Below, piece after piece: positions 10,829 to 20,072 of a DNA stretch of 64,000 nt. The notes beneath the pieces were generated by a model that saw only the letters and a list, made by a program, of their open reading frames with translations, was not told where the DNA came from and ran no database searches. Source of the DNA: Emiliania huxleyi CCMP1516 (taxonomy: Eukaryota > Haptophyta > Isochrysidales > Noelaerhabdaceae); NCBI RefSeq assembly GCF_000372725.1, contig NW_005196830.1, positions 259,975-323,974 on the forward strand, read 5' to 3'. How positions within the stretch are numbered: position 1 is the stretch's first letter; every line of letters starts with the position of its first letter. The position numbers and the translations under genes are program-made.

Positions 10829-10884
10829 CCGGCGCGTGACGATATGAGTCCGATGTAGAGCGATGTAGAGGCGCTCTACAACGT
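10829..10884 (+). repeat. Short repeat with inverted partner at 12640-12694
   Basis: ccggcgcgtgacgatatgag and the following gatgtagagcgatgtagag reappear as the reverse complement at 12640-12694, with one or two differences over about 45 bp. The family is unknown. Confidence 0.7.
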
Positions 10885-11326
10885 GAAATCTCTACACCTC
10901 TCCGACGCGCTCGACTATAGTCTACAACAAACTCTCTACATCTCATAAGCGGCGAACGAGTGTAAGGCACGGTCGCTCTCCGACATGAGGCGCGTTGCAC
11001 TTGCCAGTGCTGCCCTGGCCTTCTGTCTGCCCGCCCAATGGGTGGCAGGTGCCTCTGCTGCTGTGTGGCATGCCTCACGGCTGCGACTGGCCGGCGCCTC
11101 GGCGCGTCAGCTCGGCTCGGCGTAGCGATAGTGGCCAGCGCAACTCGCTTGGACTCAACGCTCAGCCAGGAGCTCCCGCACGCGCTGGCGCGAGTCATGG
11201 CGCATGCAACGCTCAACAATGCTCGCCTCGCCTCGCGCAAATGCGACCGTCCTCGCAGCCGACAGTCCACCGCCTGCTAAAGAAGCACAGCGACGAATGC
11301 GGCACCGGCGACGCATGGCAGGCTGG

Positions 11327-12431
11327 TCATGACGCAGTTATAAAAAAACGATATTCTTATCGTTTTGCCCCCCTCCGAGACTGGAGACAGAACCCACCCG
11401 TACACAGGAGAGATGGGACTGCGTCCCGCCCCCGCTTGCCCTGCCTGCGCAGGATAGCGTGCCCCGATAACGGCGACACTTAGCGAGGGTCACTGCGCAA
11501 GGAGGGGGTGCGAAGCCTTTCTTTTGTCCTCTCGAGGGAATGTTCTCTCGGCCATGGCCTTCTGAGGTTTCGTACTAATGACGTCCTTCTTGGCACTTCG
11601 GGCGTCGGTATGTGCGTATCTGATGTGTCTGATCCCCCGGTATGCTACATAGGTCGCCCGCCGGCACCCCCTCATCTCTTTGCCGAGTGCCGCCCCGCGA
11701 GCGGGAGGCCCCCAGTTCGAAACCTGGTCGACCCTTATGTTTTTTTGTTCACACCTGAGCTCCCATGACGAAAACGAAACACGCACCAGGCGACTGCCTG
11801 AGAACGCTGGATCGAATCGAGGAGGCACCTGAGCAAAATCGAGCCCGCCCAGGTGAGAAAAAATAATATAAGGGTCGAAGCAGGTTTCGAACTGGCGACC
11901 TTCACCGCTCGCGGCGAGGGAGCCAGCCAGAGATCGCTTCATTAGTGAGAGAGGTCAAAAAACGTGGCGACCTATAGCATAAAAATAAAAAATAAATAAT
12001 AAAAACCGGGGGAATTAGACACCACAGATACGCACACACCGACGCCCGAAGTGCCAAGAAGGACGTCATTAGTACGAAACCTCAGAAGGCCATGGGCGCC
12101 GAGAGAACATTCCCCCGAGAGCACAGAGAAAGGCAAAACCGAACCTCCTTGCGCAGTGACCCTCGCTAAGTGTCGCCGTCATCGGGGCACGCTATCCTGT
12201 GCAGTCAGGGCAAGCGAGGGCGAGGCGCAGTCCCATCTCTCCTGTGTACGGGTGGGTTCTGTCCCTAGTCTCGGAGGCAAGGGCGAAGCTAAGAATATTT
12301 AATTTTTTTGTTCACACCTGAGCGGGCTCAATTTTGCTCTAGGTGCCTCCTACGAATTCGAACCCACGTTTTTCGGCCAGGCGGCCGGTGCGTTGGTCGT
12401 TATCGTCATGGGATTTCATGACGCAGTTATA
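11327..12431. mobile_element. Foldback SINE-like composite with 16-bp direct repeats
   Basis: A perfect 16-bp direct repeat tcatgacgcagttata (11327-11342 and 12416-12431) bounds the region, like a target-site duplication. Inside are two related units in opposite orientation, about 11360-11690 and 12010-12310; for example tcccatctctcctgtgtacg pairs with its complement near 11400. Each unit has Pol III-like boxes near its inner end: an A-box-like GCCGAGTG near 11680, a B-box GTTCGAAAC near 11714 and its inverted copy near 11886, another B-box GATCGAATC near 11812, and T-runs. The tRNA-like arms are degenerate, so these are tRNA-derived SINE-like units rather than tRNA genes. Related partial copies lie at about 37025-37190 and 48790-48990. 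Confidence 0.65.
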
Positions 12432-12454
12432 GGGTGTTGTGTGCCGTCAGAGTG

Positions 12455-12546
12455 ACTATCTGTGTGTCAGTGATAGTCAGGGCCGTCCATCAGAGCTCCA
12501 ACTATCTGTGTGTCAGTGATAGTCAGGGCCGTCCATCAGAGCTCCA
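12455..12546. repeat. Perfect 46-bp tandem duplication
   Basis: The unit beginning actatctgtgtgtcag occurs at 12455 and again at 12501 without differences. Each unit also contains a 7-bp inverted repeat (actatc ... gatagt). Confidence 0.85.
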
Positions 12547-12899
12547 GTAAGCTCGGAGACACCCCATTAGCGCGACTCGACCTCTTTGAGTCACTGCCTT
12601 CCCGGCGGTTTGGCTGTAGAGCCTCTACAACAAACTCTACAGCAAAATCGCGCTCTACATCGCTCTACATCGGACTCACATCGTCACGCGCCGGAGCCCG
12701 CTCCGCGGTGTCGGCACACAGAAGCCCTCTGGCCGCCGCCGCGCTGGCAATGCGCTCGGAAGCCGCCCCGCTGAGCGCGAGGTGTGAAGGGAGATGTGTC
12801 GTTGTTGCTATTCAACTGACCCAGCCTTGTGCGACGGCGACCGGTGCACTGCAGTGTGCAGTTTCGTGTGTTCGCCTTCACGACCTCACGCCCTTACTC

Positions 12900-12970
12900 T
12901 AGACACTAGAGTTTTACAACAAAACTCCCTCGCACGACATTGGGCACGGGACTGGCGCGCACTGGCGCCT
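12900..12970 (-). repeat. Dispersed repeat, inverted copy of about 27380-27460
   Basis: Read on the minus strand, this matches the plus strand at 27380-27460: GCCAGTCCCGTGCCCA, then GTCGTGCGAGGGAGTTTTG and TTGTAAAA. The family is unknown. Confidence 0.7.
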
Positions 12971-13104
12971 ACACTAGAGAAAACGCCTCAGAGAAACTTT
13001 ACGATGCTCCTTTTCTACATTCGCATTCTAAATTCTTTTTCCGAAACTTGGCTGTGGCGGCGCAGCTCTTCCCGACGCTCGCGGCGCTCTCGGTGGCGCC
13101 GACC

Positions 13105-14088
13105 ATGTGGAGCCCAGGTCGCGCCTGGGCAGGCCTCCTCGCGGCCGCGCTGTGCGCGGTCGTCATCCTCGGCGAGGGTTCTTCTGCCCTCCGCGCGCAT
13201 GCGCGCGGCTCTGCGCATTGCTGCACATTGCTCCAGGAGAACATTCTCCTGCAACAGGGTGCAGAAGGTGCTGCAGGGCTGCTCGCCGCTGCGCGGCGCC
13301 CGGCGCGGCACTGGCGCCTCGGCGCTCGGCCGCTCAGGCGGCGCGCTCGCACTTTGCGAGTCTGCGCTGCCCGCGCGCGCAAGGCGCGCGCTGCTGCTGC
13401 TGCTGCAGCAGCAGCTGCCTCCTCTTGCGGGCTGGCTGGTACGAGCTGGCTGGCGGGAGGCGGCGACGGGCGGCGGCTGGCGGCGGGGGCCGCGGCGGCG
13501 CGCGCTCGAGAGGCGGAATGCGGCGCCCGCGTGGCGCGGGCCGCAGAGGTTGGCAGAGCCAGAGGCTCTGCCCTGCTGGAGGTTCCTGCTGGCTGTCTGC
13601 CGCCGGCGGTGGGTGGGGAGGGCGGCAGCCCTCGCCTACTCCTCATTCCTGGACGTGTCCTCATCTACGTCACCGCCAGCGATAGGACGCTCGGGCTCGT
13701 CTCGGGTGCGGCTGCGCTACGTCTTTCTTTTTCGAGTGGCCACGGGTTTGGGGAGCGGGCGGGGCGTGCTGCGGCAGAGGCGGAGGGCGGCTGCCTCCGC
13801 CCGGTTTCTGGTCCTGGACGAGCTCGCGTTCACGTCACCAGCGGATGTCAGCCGCCCGACGACTTGGGCGCGGCGCCTGCTGCGTTTCTTTTTTTGCGAT
13901 GCCACAGGATCGGAGGGCGGGGGCGGCGGTCGAGCGGGCGGGCGCGAAGGCCGGGCGAGGCGGCGGGCGGCGGGCGGGGCGGCGGGCGAGGCGGCTGGCG
14001 TCGAGGGCGCGCATGGGGGAGGCGGCGCGGGCGGCAGGCGCACGCGCGGGTGAGGGTCGGGCGGGGGGCGGAGCTGAGTGGGGCTTAA
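13105..14088 (+). CDS. Possible secreted hypothetical protein (weak)
   Basis: An ATG in good context (gaccATGtgg) at 13105 opens a frame beginning MWSPGRAWAGLLAAALCAVV, which looks like a signal peptide. The rest is Ala/Arg-rich with some less biased stretches (LLLIPGRVLIYVTASDRT). The end of the frame is uncertain: an imperfect internal duplication of about 100 bp (about 13650-13750 and 13808-13910) and a T-rich acceptor-like site near 13910 suggest introns. No domain is recognised. It may not be a gene. Confidence 0.25.
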   Translation: MWSPGRAWAGLLAAALCAVVILGEGSSALRAHARGSAHCCTLLQENILLQQGAEGAAGLLAAARRPARHWRLGARPLRRRARTLRVCAARARKARAAAAAAAAAASSCGLAGTSWLAGGGDGRRLAAGAAAARAREAECGARVARAAEVGRARGSALLEVPAGCLPPAVGGEGGSPRLLLIPGRVLIYVTASDRTLGLVSGAAALRLSFSSGHGFGERAGRAAAEAEGGCLRPVSGPGRARVHVTSGCQPPDDLGAAPAAFLFLRCHRIGGRGRRSSGRARRPGEAAGGGRGGGRGGWRRGRAWGRRRGRQAHARVRVGRGAELSGA

Positions 14089-14482
14089 GGGTTTGTCCGG
14101 TGGGGGGGGCGGGGCGGGGCGGAGCGGGGCGGATCGGGTCGGGTCGGGTCGGGGCGGGTTGCTCGGGTCGGGGTGGGGCGGGGTTGTGGGGTGGGGATGT
14201 CGGGGTGGGGTGGGGTGGGCGCCGGAGTGGGAGTGGTGTGACTGCTCCTGTGGTGGGGGCGACGGCTTCTGAGGAAGCCGTCGCCCGCGCCTTGCCTGTC
14301 GCGCGAATCGTGTTGTGCGACCGCCTTTCGTTGTAAAATTCTAAATTCACCGCCCCGTGCACAGTGCACCGCCTCGCAACTCCACACCCAGAAACACTTA
14401 AGGCAGGAGAGAGCCCCACGGCATTCAAAACGCAATAAAGTTGCAAATGGCCCATCGTGCCGTGTGCAGTACGGCTCTACGT
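14089..14482. other. G-rich simple sequence, no gene seen
   Basis: Runs of GGGGCGGGGC and GGGTCGGGTC type dominate 14098-14225. The remainder has no supported ORF. Confidence 0.5.
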
Positions 14483-15056
14483 CTACTCACTCGCTTGCTT
14501 TTTTTTGCTCCAGCCCTGCGGGTCTTGATTGATGAAGTCGAGCCTACAAGATACGCGACCCGCCCCTCGCGAAATCTCGAGCGAGCAAATGGCAGCAGCC
14601 GCAGGGTGGTTGGAGCGCCCGGTATTGAACTCGTTCAGCTTCGACGCGTGCATCGACACGTTTGCCCATTTGCGCTTCGCGCCTCCGACGAGCGCGGCAA
14701 GGCGCGCCTCGGTGATGAATGAGCCGTGGACCTGTTCACAGCACGTGGAGAGGGGTGGGGTGTGGTGGCCAAAGCGCTCAGGAGGTGGCCGAGAGTTTTT
14801 ATAATGGGCGCAGGCTGGCCCGGAGGTCTTTTGGGGGGAGGAGAGTGGGCGAGCAGCAGGGCACCGTGAGCATGCCATTCTTTCGCTTGAGCTGGTTGAC
14901 CGCGTGCTCAATCTTGACGTTTAGCGCCATCGCTGGCGCCGCCGGATCCGCCGGCGGGCGAGGGCGAGGATGACGGCGGCGGCGGGGGCAGCGACGGAGG
15001 AGGCGTCGATCGGGTATATCCCGGAGGGGCGTAGTTAAGGGTAAGATAGCATTCAT
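14483..15056 (-). CDS. Two-exon hypothetical protein
   Basis: Exons: 15056-14865 and 14731-14483, both in phase 0. The intron (14864-14732) has a GTGCCC donor and a tgtgaacag acceptor. The product is about 146 aa: MNAILPLTTPLRDIPDRR, a Pro/Arg linker, ALNVKIEHAVNQLKRKNGML, then VHGSFITEARLAALVGGAK and RKWANVSMHASKLNEFNTG. Coding character is better than in the surrounding frames. I do not recognise a family. The plus-strand frame over exon 2 is also open, so the strand call is not secure. Confidence 0.4.
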
Positions 15057-15059
15057 CAC

Positions 15060-15801
15060 GCTCTCGTCAATAAAGACTGTCTCGCATCTCCCGATTTGTC
15101 AGGGTAGCGGGGATATCAAGTCCAGTTCCACTAAGAGCTCCTCCGTTGGTGTCCAGGAGCCAGCACGAAAGGTCGGCGCGGCCGCCTTCGCCTTGAGTTT
15201 GCGTACCAAGATTCCAGAGGAGCAACTTGTCCCAGCTCCGTTGTCGGCATCATGGCAGAGCGTACTCGGCAGAGCGCATTCCCCTTTGCTCCCCGTGCAC
15301 GTGCACGGTTCCCCCACCGAGTCGTATTTGTTCCCATTAAGGGCGCATGATGAGCAACTACTGACCTTCATAACTTGCCCTTCCGAGCATTGTACCGGCT
15401 CATCGGGGCACTCGTTAGCATCGACAGAGGGTCAGACGAGCAGCGTCAGCATCGGCGAAAGCGACAGCAACGGGGCTACGCCGTGCCGCTTGCGAGTGCC
15501 GGCCATGACTCGTCTCCGATAACGATTGAGGTCCTCCGTGGTTCTCTCTTTTCTTTCTTTCTTTTTATCGGAGTAAGTTGGTATGGCGCAGTAGTCCGTA
15601 GGCAGCTCTAGCTAGGTAGCTTGAGATTCGGGGCGGGTCGCTCCTGCCTGTCGGTCGTTTTACGTTTAGAACGGGAGACTGGAGTCTGGAGACGCGATCG
15701 CGAGCGAGGGTCGCGCCCCCCTTGGCAGCCGCCAGCCGCAGCCCGCCACCTTGTGTGTGTGGAGAAATTTCCTATTTCGCTTTTGTTTGTGGATTTCAGT
15801 A
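15060..15801. other. Intergenic; possible small Cys-rich ORF
   Basis: A minus-strand frame 15371-15099 encodes a short Cys-rich peptide (GEPCTCTGSKGECALPSTLC). It lacks independent support. A T-rich tract lies at 15547-15570. Nothing else is clear. Confidence 0.2.
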
Positions 15802-17306
15802 TCATTTCTCCAAGTATGTAACAATTTTATTGAATTCTTTTTCGCTGCTCAGATAGTCTTCCATGTACACGTGCAGCCCCATCTTTCCGTAAGCGGCAAG
15901 AAGTGCCGAGTACCAGTTCTCGGTGTCGCGTATTACGCGTGACATAGAATGCGTTTGTCGATACTCTGGTATTTTACTTGCCCCATCCGTACAGTTGCGA
16001 AAGCCCCAGCAGCCTGTTTCAAATGCTTTTGCCAGCGACAAATATTGCTGCGTTTTGTTTCTTCTTTCCAGGATGACGACTTTGCCAACGAACTTTTGCA
16101 GCCACGTCACATTAAGATTGATTGACTGATTTAGAAGTGTGCCGCAACGCAAGTGAGGTTGGAACACCTTGAATCCACAAGCCTTCCAACGCAGCGTGTT
16201 ACAGTTGGCGTAATACGTCTGAACGCTATCAGAGAAGCACGCTTCGGTGCACGCAGAAAGTGGCCAAACTGGACACGTCATGTTGAGCCCTTTTGCAAAA
16301 TTCCGACCGTGCCAGAGCATCTCTCCATTGCACCTGAAGCGATGTTCTTGCAGTCGGTGGCACAATGTGCTTGAGGCAGTTCGCGGACCTGCCAGGATGA
16401 CGTATCCTTTTGTCTGAGAACTTGCAGTCCCGATGGGCTGGCGCGCTTTCGGAGTGATGTTCGGCATTGCGCGGTAAGTTGCCGCGTCTAGCACGGGGAG
16501 CGCAGTCGGGTTGGAGAGGTTGACGACCTGCGAATGCATTGTGTGAGTGGTAGGTAGGTAGGTTGATCCCATGCGTGAGGGAAGCCTATCAAACTCACCA
16601 GGAGCGCGGCTGCGTCGTGCACGAACACCGAGTCGAGCAGCTCGGAGACGGCGCCAGAGCTCACCGAAGAGAGAGCAAAGGCCGAGCAGCCCAGGCCGAG
16701 CACCCCGACCGACGTGAAGAAGATGCAGAGCAGCTTCGACGAGCAGAACTTGCCGAAGCCGGAGCCGGAGCCGAAGGCGAGGCGCGTCGAGGCCGGCTCG
16801 GGCGAGACAGACTCGGGCGAGACAGACCCAATCTGCGGCGCGCACGACATGCGTCAAGAAGAGTAGAGCAAAGGAGGGAATGTGCGCGTAGAGAGGGCGC
16901 GCACACCGCGGGCTGCTTGCCCGACTCCTTGCCTTTCTCCTTCGTCTCGACGTTGTCGATCAGATCGTACTTGTTGGAGATCGACGTGGACTTGACCTCG
17001 CCCTTGCGCTCCGTCTTGTTGCGCGAGGTCGAGACGATCCAGTCGGCGTCGCCCTACGCAATGAAAAGGAGGGACGGGGTCAGGGAGTGGGTCCGCAGAC
17101 GCACGGCGCAGAATGCAAGGCACTCGCCGCCGGGGCGGGGTTCTCCATCGAGAGGAAGGGGACCTCAAGGGCGCCGCACTTACTCGCAGCGTACACAGCT
17201 TGAGGCCCAGCACGCAAAAGAAGCCGCGGTGCTCCCCTCGCCCACGTTGTTCGTTGTTTTTGGATCTGCGAGTGCACAGGCGACGGCGGGCGAGCGTCAG
17301 CAGCAT
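15802..17306 (-). CDS. Membrane-anchored sulfotransferase
   Basis: Four phase-0 exons: 17306-17184, 17053-16907, 16832-16599 and 16527-15802. The introns are fully canonical (GTAAGT with a ttcattgcgtag acceptor, GTGTGC, GTGAGT), unlike those of neighbouring genes. The product is about 413 aa: a basic cytosolic N-terminus (DWIVSTSRNKTERKGEVK), one hydrophobic segment (LLCIFFTSVGVLGLGCSAFA) as in type II Golgi enzymes, a stem, then the catalytic domain. The 5'-PAPS loop is seen in GYVILAGPRTASSTLCHRL followed by NGEML. A likely 3'-phosphate region is VVILERRNKTQQYLSLAKAF. It would transfer sulfate from PAPS to a glycan or small acceptor in the Golgi; the acceptor cannot be read from sequence. 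Starting at the ATG at 16850 would bypass exons 1-2, but those have strong coding character and matching phases. Confidence 0.8.
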
Positions 17307-17309
17307 GAA

Positions 17310-18456
17310 ATGGGATGCGCATGGTGGGCTCGCGCGGGGCAAGGGTGGCGAATGGGCAGCAGTAGACGCGTCTCACGGCTCCTTGATGGCAACGGCACGG
17401 GAGGGAGCAGGCGGTGTGAGGACGAGGGGCGTCGGCAGGCGAGGGCGCATCGCATGGCGGGAGTGCTGCGGTTCTGGCGGGTTCTGCGAACAGCAGGCGT
17501 CACGGGGATCCATGCGTGCAGCTCGCGGCGGCCGACCAGGGCAAGCGCGAGCGGAATGGGAGTGTCGTGACAAACCGCGTGAGATCAGACGGCCGGGTCT
17601 CGATCTCGACAGAGGAAGGTGTGAAGAGACGCTGTTCACACACTCTTGGGGCGGAGACGGTGTCGACGCCTCTAGCGGTGCGAACGAGCTCACCGGCCGC
17701 GTCTCGAAGCAAGCCTGCCGCGTGGCGCGAGGCGCAGGGGTGCGAGGGCAGCAGCGGGAGGGGGCGGCCTCGGGAGCACGTCGCGCGGGAGGGCGGGAGT
17801 GGAGAGGAGGGCGGGGAGAGGCGGGCGGCGCGCTGGGGAGACACGCCTTCGACGAGATATGGGGAAAAATATGGGGCGATATGGGGAGAGATATGTGAGA
17901 GACGCGCCTTCGACGAGCAAGGCTCGAACGCGGAATAAATAGCCGCGAAGCAACTGTCGGCCACGACGCAGAGGTTGAGGTGCGATCCAGGCCCTCTCTC
18001 TCGGCCTGTCTGTCTGTTGCTTTCCGGCCTAGCGGGGCGGTGGGCGTGCGCGCGGAGGGCGGGGCTGACACCAACATCAACATGCCATCGTAAGCTGCTA
18101 GGCGGCGGTCACGTAAGCTAGGCGGCGGTCACGTTCTTTGTCATTACTGTTGAAACGGATTCGCGCAGTATCAGTATGAATGACCAGTATGAGCGCCGGG
18201 GCCCCGTTTCCGCACTGCGGGGCGCGGCGCACGGTGCCTCCGGGGGCCCCCGCGCGCCCCCCCAGAGGCAGTGGTGTGTGTGCGCGCGCCAGTCACGTCC
18301 CAGTGGTTGAGCGAGGGTAAAATGAACTCGGGGGCACAGGACACCGCCAGGCAACAAACACGGGGAGGCACAGTAACGCAGGGGAGGCTAGGCGACGGTG
18401 GCGCGTGCGACGCAGCCCGCCTCGGCAGCCTCCAGGAGGTTGAAGTGATGCTGACC
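17310..18456. other. Intergenic, short repeats only
   Basis: No ORF is convincing. ATATGGGG-type short repeats occur at 17860-17900, a 20-bp tandem (gctaggcggcggtcacgt) at about 18095-18135, and a dispersed repeat at about 18190-18270. Confidence 0.4.
18190..18270 (+). repeat. Dispersed GC-rich repeat
   Basis: Shares cccgtttccgcactgc and gcacggtgcctccgggggcc with an inverted copy at about 50475-50545. A fragment also lies near 51357-51385. The family is unknown. Confidence 0.7.
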
Positions 18457-18793
18457 TCAGAGGTGGAGGACTGGCGTAGAAAAGCGGATCTCCGTCGTTG
18501 AGCAGCAGGGCAGGCTGGTGGGCCGGCACACGCAGAACGGCGAGCATTGCACCTTCTACATGTGGACCACAAGAAATCTCGACGCGCTTCTCCGCCCCGA
18601 CGCGAGATAGCTTACGGTGCGGAGCTCTCGCTCGGGCCGTGCCCCCCCCCCCACCCCCCCTTGGGCTTAGTGGCACCAGGCAGAGCGCCGCCAGGCCGCG
18701 CTCGTACGCGAGGCCGATGTGGATGGAGGCGGGTGCGCCGTCGTCGTACGCGAGGAGCGAGGAGTATGCCGAGTCGACGGTGCGCTTGTGCAT
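18457..18793 (-). CDS. Small two-exon protein, conserved-looking Cys motif
   Basis: Exon 1, 18793-18677, begins MHKRTVDSAYSSLLAYDDGA and runs to IGLAYERGLAALCL. A GT-AG intron (18676-18556, acceptor acatgtag) joins it in phase to exon 2, 18555-18457: KVQCSPFCVCRPTSLPCC to VLHL and a stop. The junction gives the pattern Y-E-R-G...C-x3-C-x-C, which resembles a motif I associate with uncharacterised algal and plant proteins, but I cannot name the family. The frame is open upstream to a possible acceptor at 18818 (preceding WGWEK), so this may be the 3' end of a longer gene. Confidence 0.4.
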
Positions 18794-20072
18794 CTTCTCC
18801 CAGCCCCAATCCTGCTAGTCATATGGGTTGCTGCATTGACACAGGCAGCAAAAGCATCGCAGCTGAGACCTTCTCATGAGTGGCGGCTCGCACCATGCGG
18901 CAGTGCAGACACCAGGTCGCGAACTTAAGAGCCATTTTCGATTCCGTGGTTTTGGCACTGTCTACCAACTTTGGTACAAATCGACTTGGTCTGAGCACAG
19001 CTAGCCGAGCCTTGCGCTGCGTTTGAGCCTCCATTCTGAAAGTGTACGTAGAAGGGAAGGCAGCAGGTCCGGCTTGCGAACTCCGCTGTGCGCCGACAAG
19101 CGGTATGGCGCCGAGGAGAGGCCATTTTCCTATTAAAAAAGGCTGTCGATCGCAAAATTTTCTTCGCTGCGCGCCCGACCATGCTCCATGGTGGGCACGC
19201 AGCGCCGGGGCGCCTGCGGCGCCCACTTTTTGAAATGTCTGCCACTCGCCTAACCTGATCTCAGAATCACTCGTACAGCGAGCACCACAGCTGGAACCTG
19301 GATCGTGTACAGCGAGGCTTGGAGGCAGAATCTCACCGATCACTCGTGCAAGGCGCTCGTGAGCGCAGCGTGAGCGTCAGAGGGCGATTTGGTAAGAGTG
19401 GATTCGGAATGGCCAAGTTGACCGAAGCGTGAGGTGTCGCCGTACGACGGTGGAGGCACGTCGTCGTCAGAGTCCCAACTAGAAGCGATACTACACACAC
19501 TTCGGTCTACACAGCATCCTCCCCCCCGCTCACCCAATAGACTGACTGAGGGAATAGACGTTGGGAGAGCGGGAGATCTCTCTCTAGACGTTCTCGAAGA
19601 CCAGGTGACCAGCGCCTACACGCCATGTGAGGAGTCAAGGGGTGTACGGGGTGTCAGGCGCGGAGAGCGCCGGCGCGGCGCGCCGCGGAGCGCGCCGCCC
19701 GAAGAAAATGATGCGCGAAGGAGGCCGCCAGATGCGATTTCTCTGTTGAAGAGGAGTTTTGGCTCCGCCCTAAGGCCAGCCGGCGCGCCGCTCCTCCGCG
19801 CGCGCAATATCGAGCGCCGGCGCGCAATGAGGTATGTCCGGGTAGCGCAGGCGAATCCAGTGCCTACATCTGGCATGTGAATTCTTTTTATTGCAGCAAG
19901 AATTCTTTTTGCCAGCTCCGCCCGCGCGGCCGCTCGGTGGCGACTCTGTGCGATCACACTGCGTGGTCTCTCGCAGTCGCTGGTAACCCCATTCTCCAGT
20001 GCCACCAGTCAGTGGACGCTCTGCTCAAGAAGCGAGGCGAGCACATCGGCGGTGGTCCGCTGACTCAGCACG
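18794..20072. other. Intergenic, nothing firm seen
   Basis: Several open frames on both strands lack domain or codon support. The GC-AT balance is mixed and no strong repeats were seen. Confidence 0.35.

Larger units (their letters stand above)
10503..13104. other. Repeat-rich intergenic region
   Basis: No gene is supported. Contains GTAGAGC-type short repeats (10750-10940) with an inverted copy at about 12619-12694, a foldback SINE-like structure at 11327-12431, a 46-bp tandem duplication at 12455-12546, and a dispersed repeat at about 12900-12970. Confidence 0.5.

Noticed and set aside
11870..11945. Genuine tRNA gene (B-box-like GTTCGAAAC)
   Set aside because: The T-arm and anticodon-arm stems do not pair and the sequence is part of a dispersed repeat, so I call it SINE-like only.
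12340..12412. tRNA gene on the minus strand (TTCGAATTC box)
   Set aside because: The anticodon stem has a 4-nt loop and the T-stem does not form; the copy at about 11762-11862 shows it belongs to the repeat family.
12794..14053. Arg/Ala-rich 419-aa plus-strand frame
   Set aside because: It overlaps the slightly better 13105 frame and repeats, with no signal or domain; not listed as a gene.
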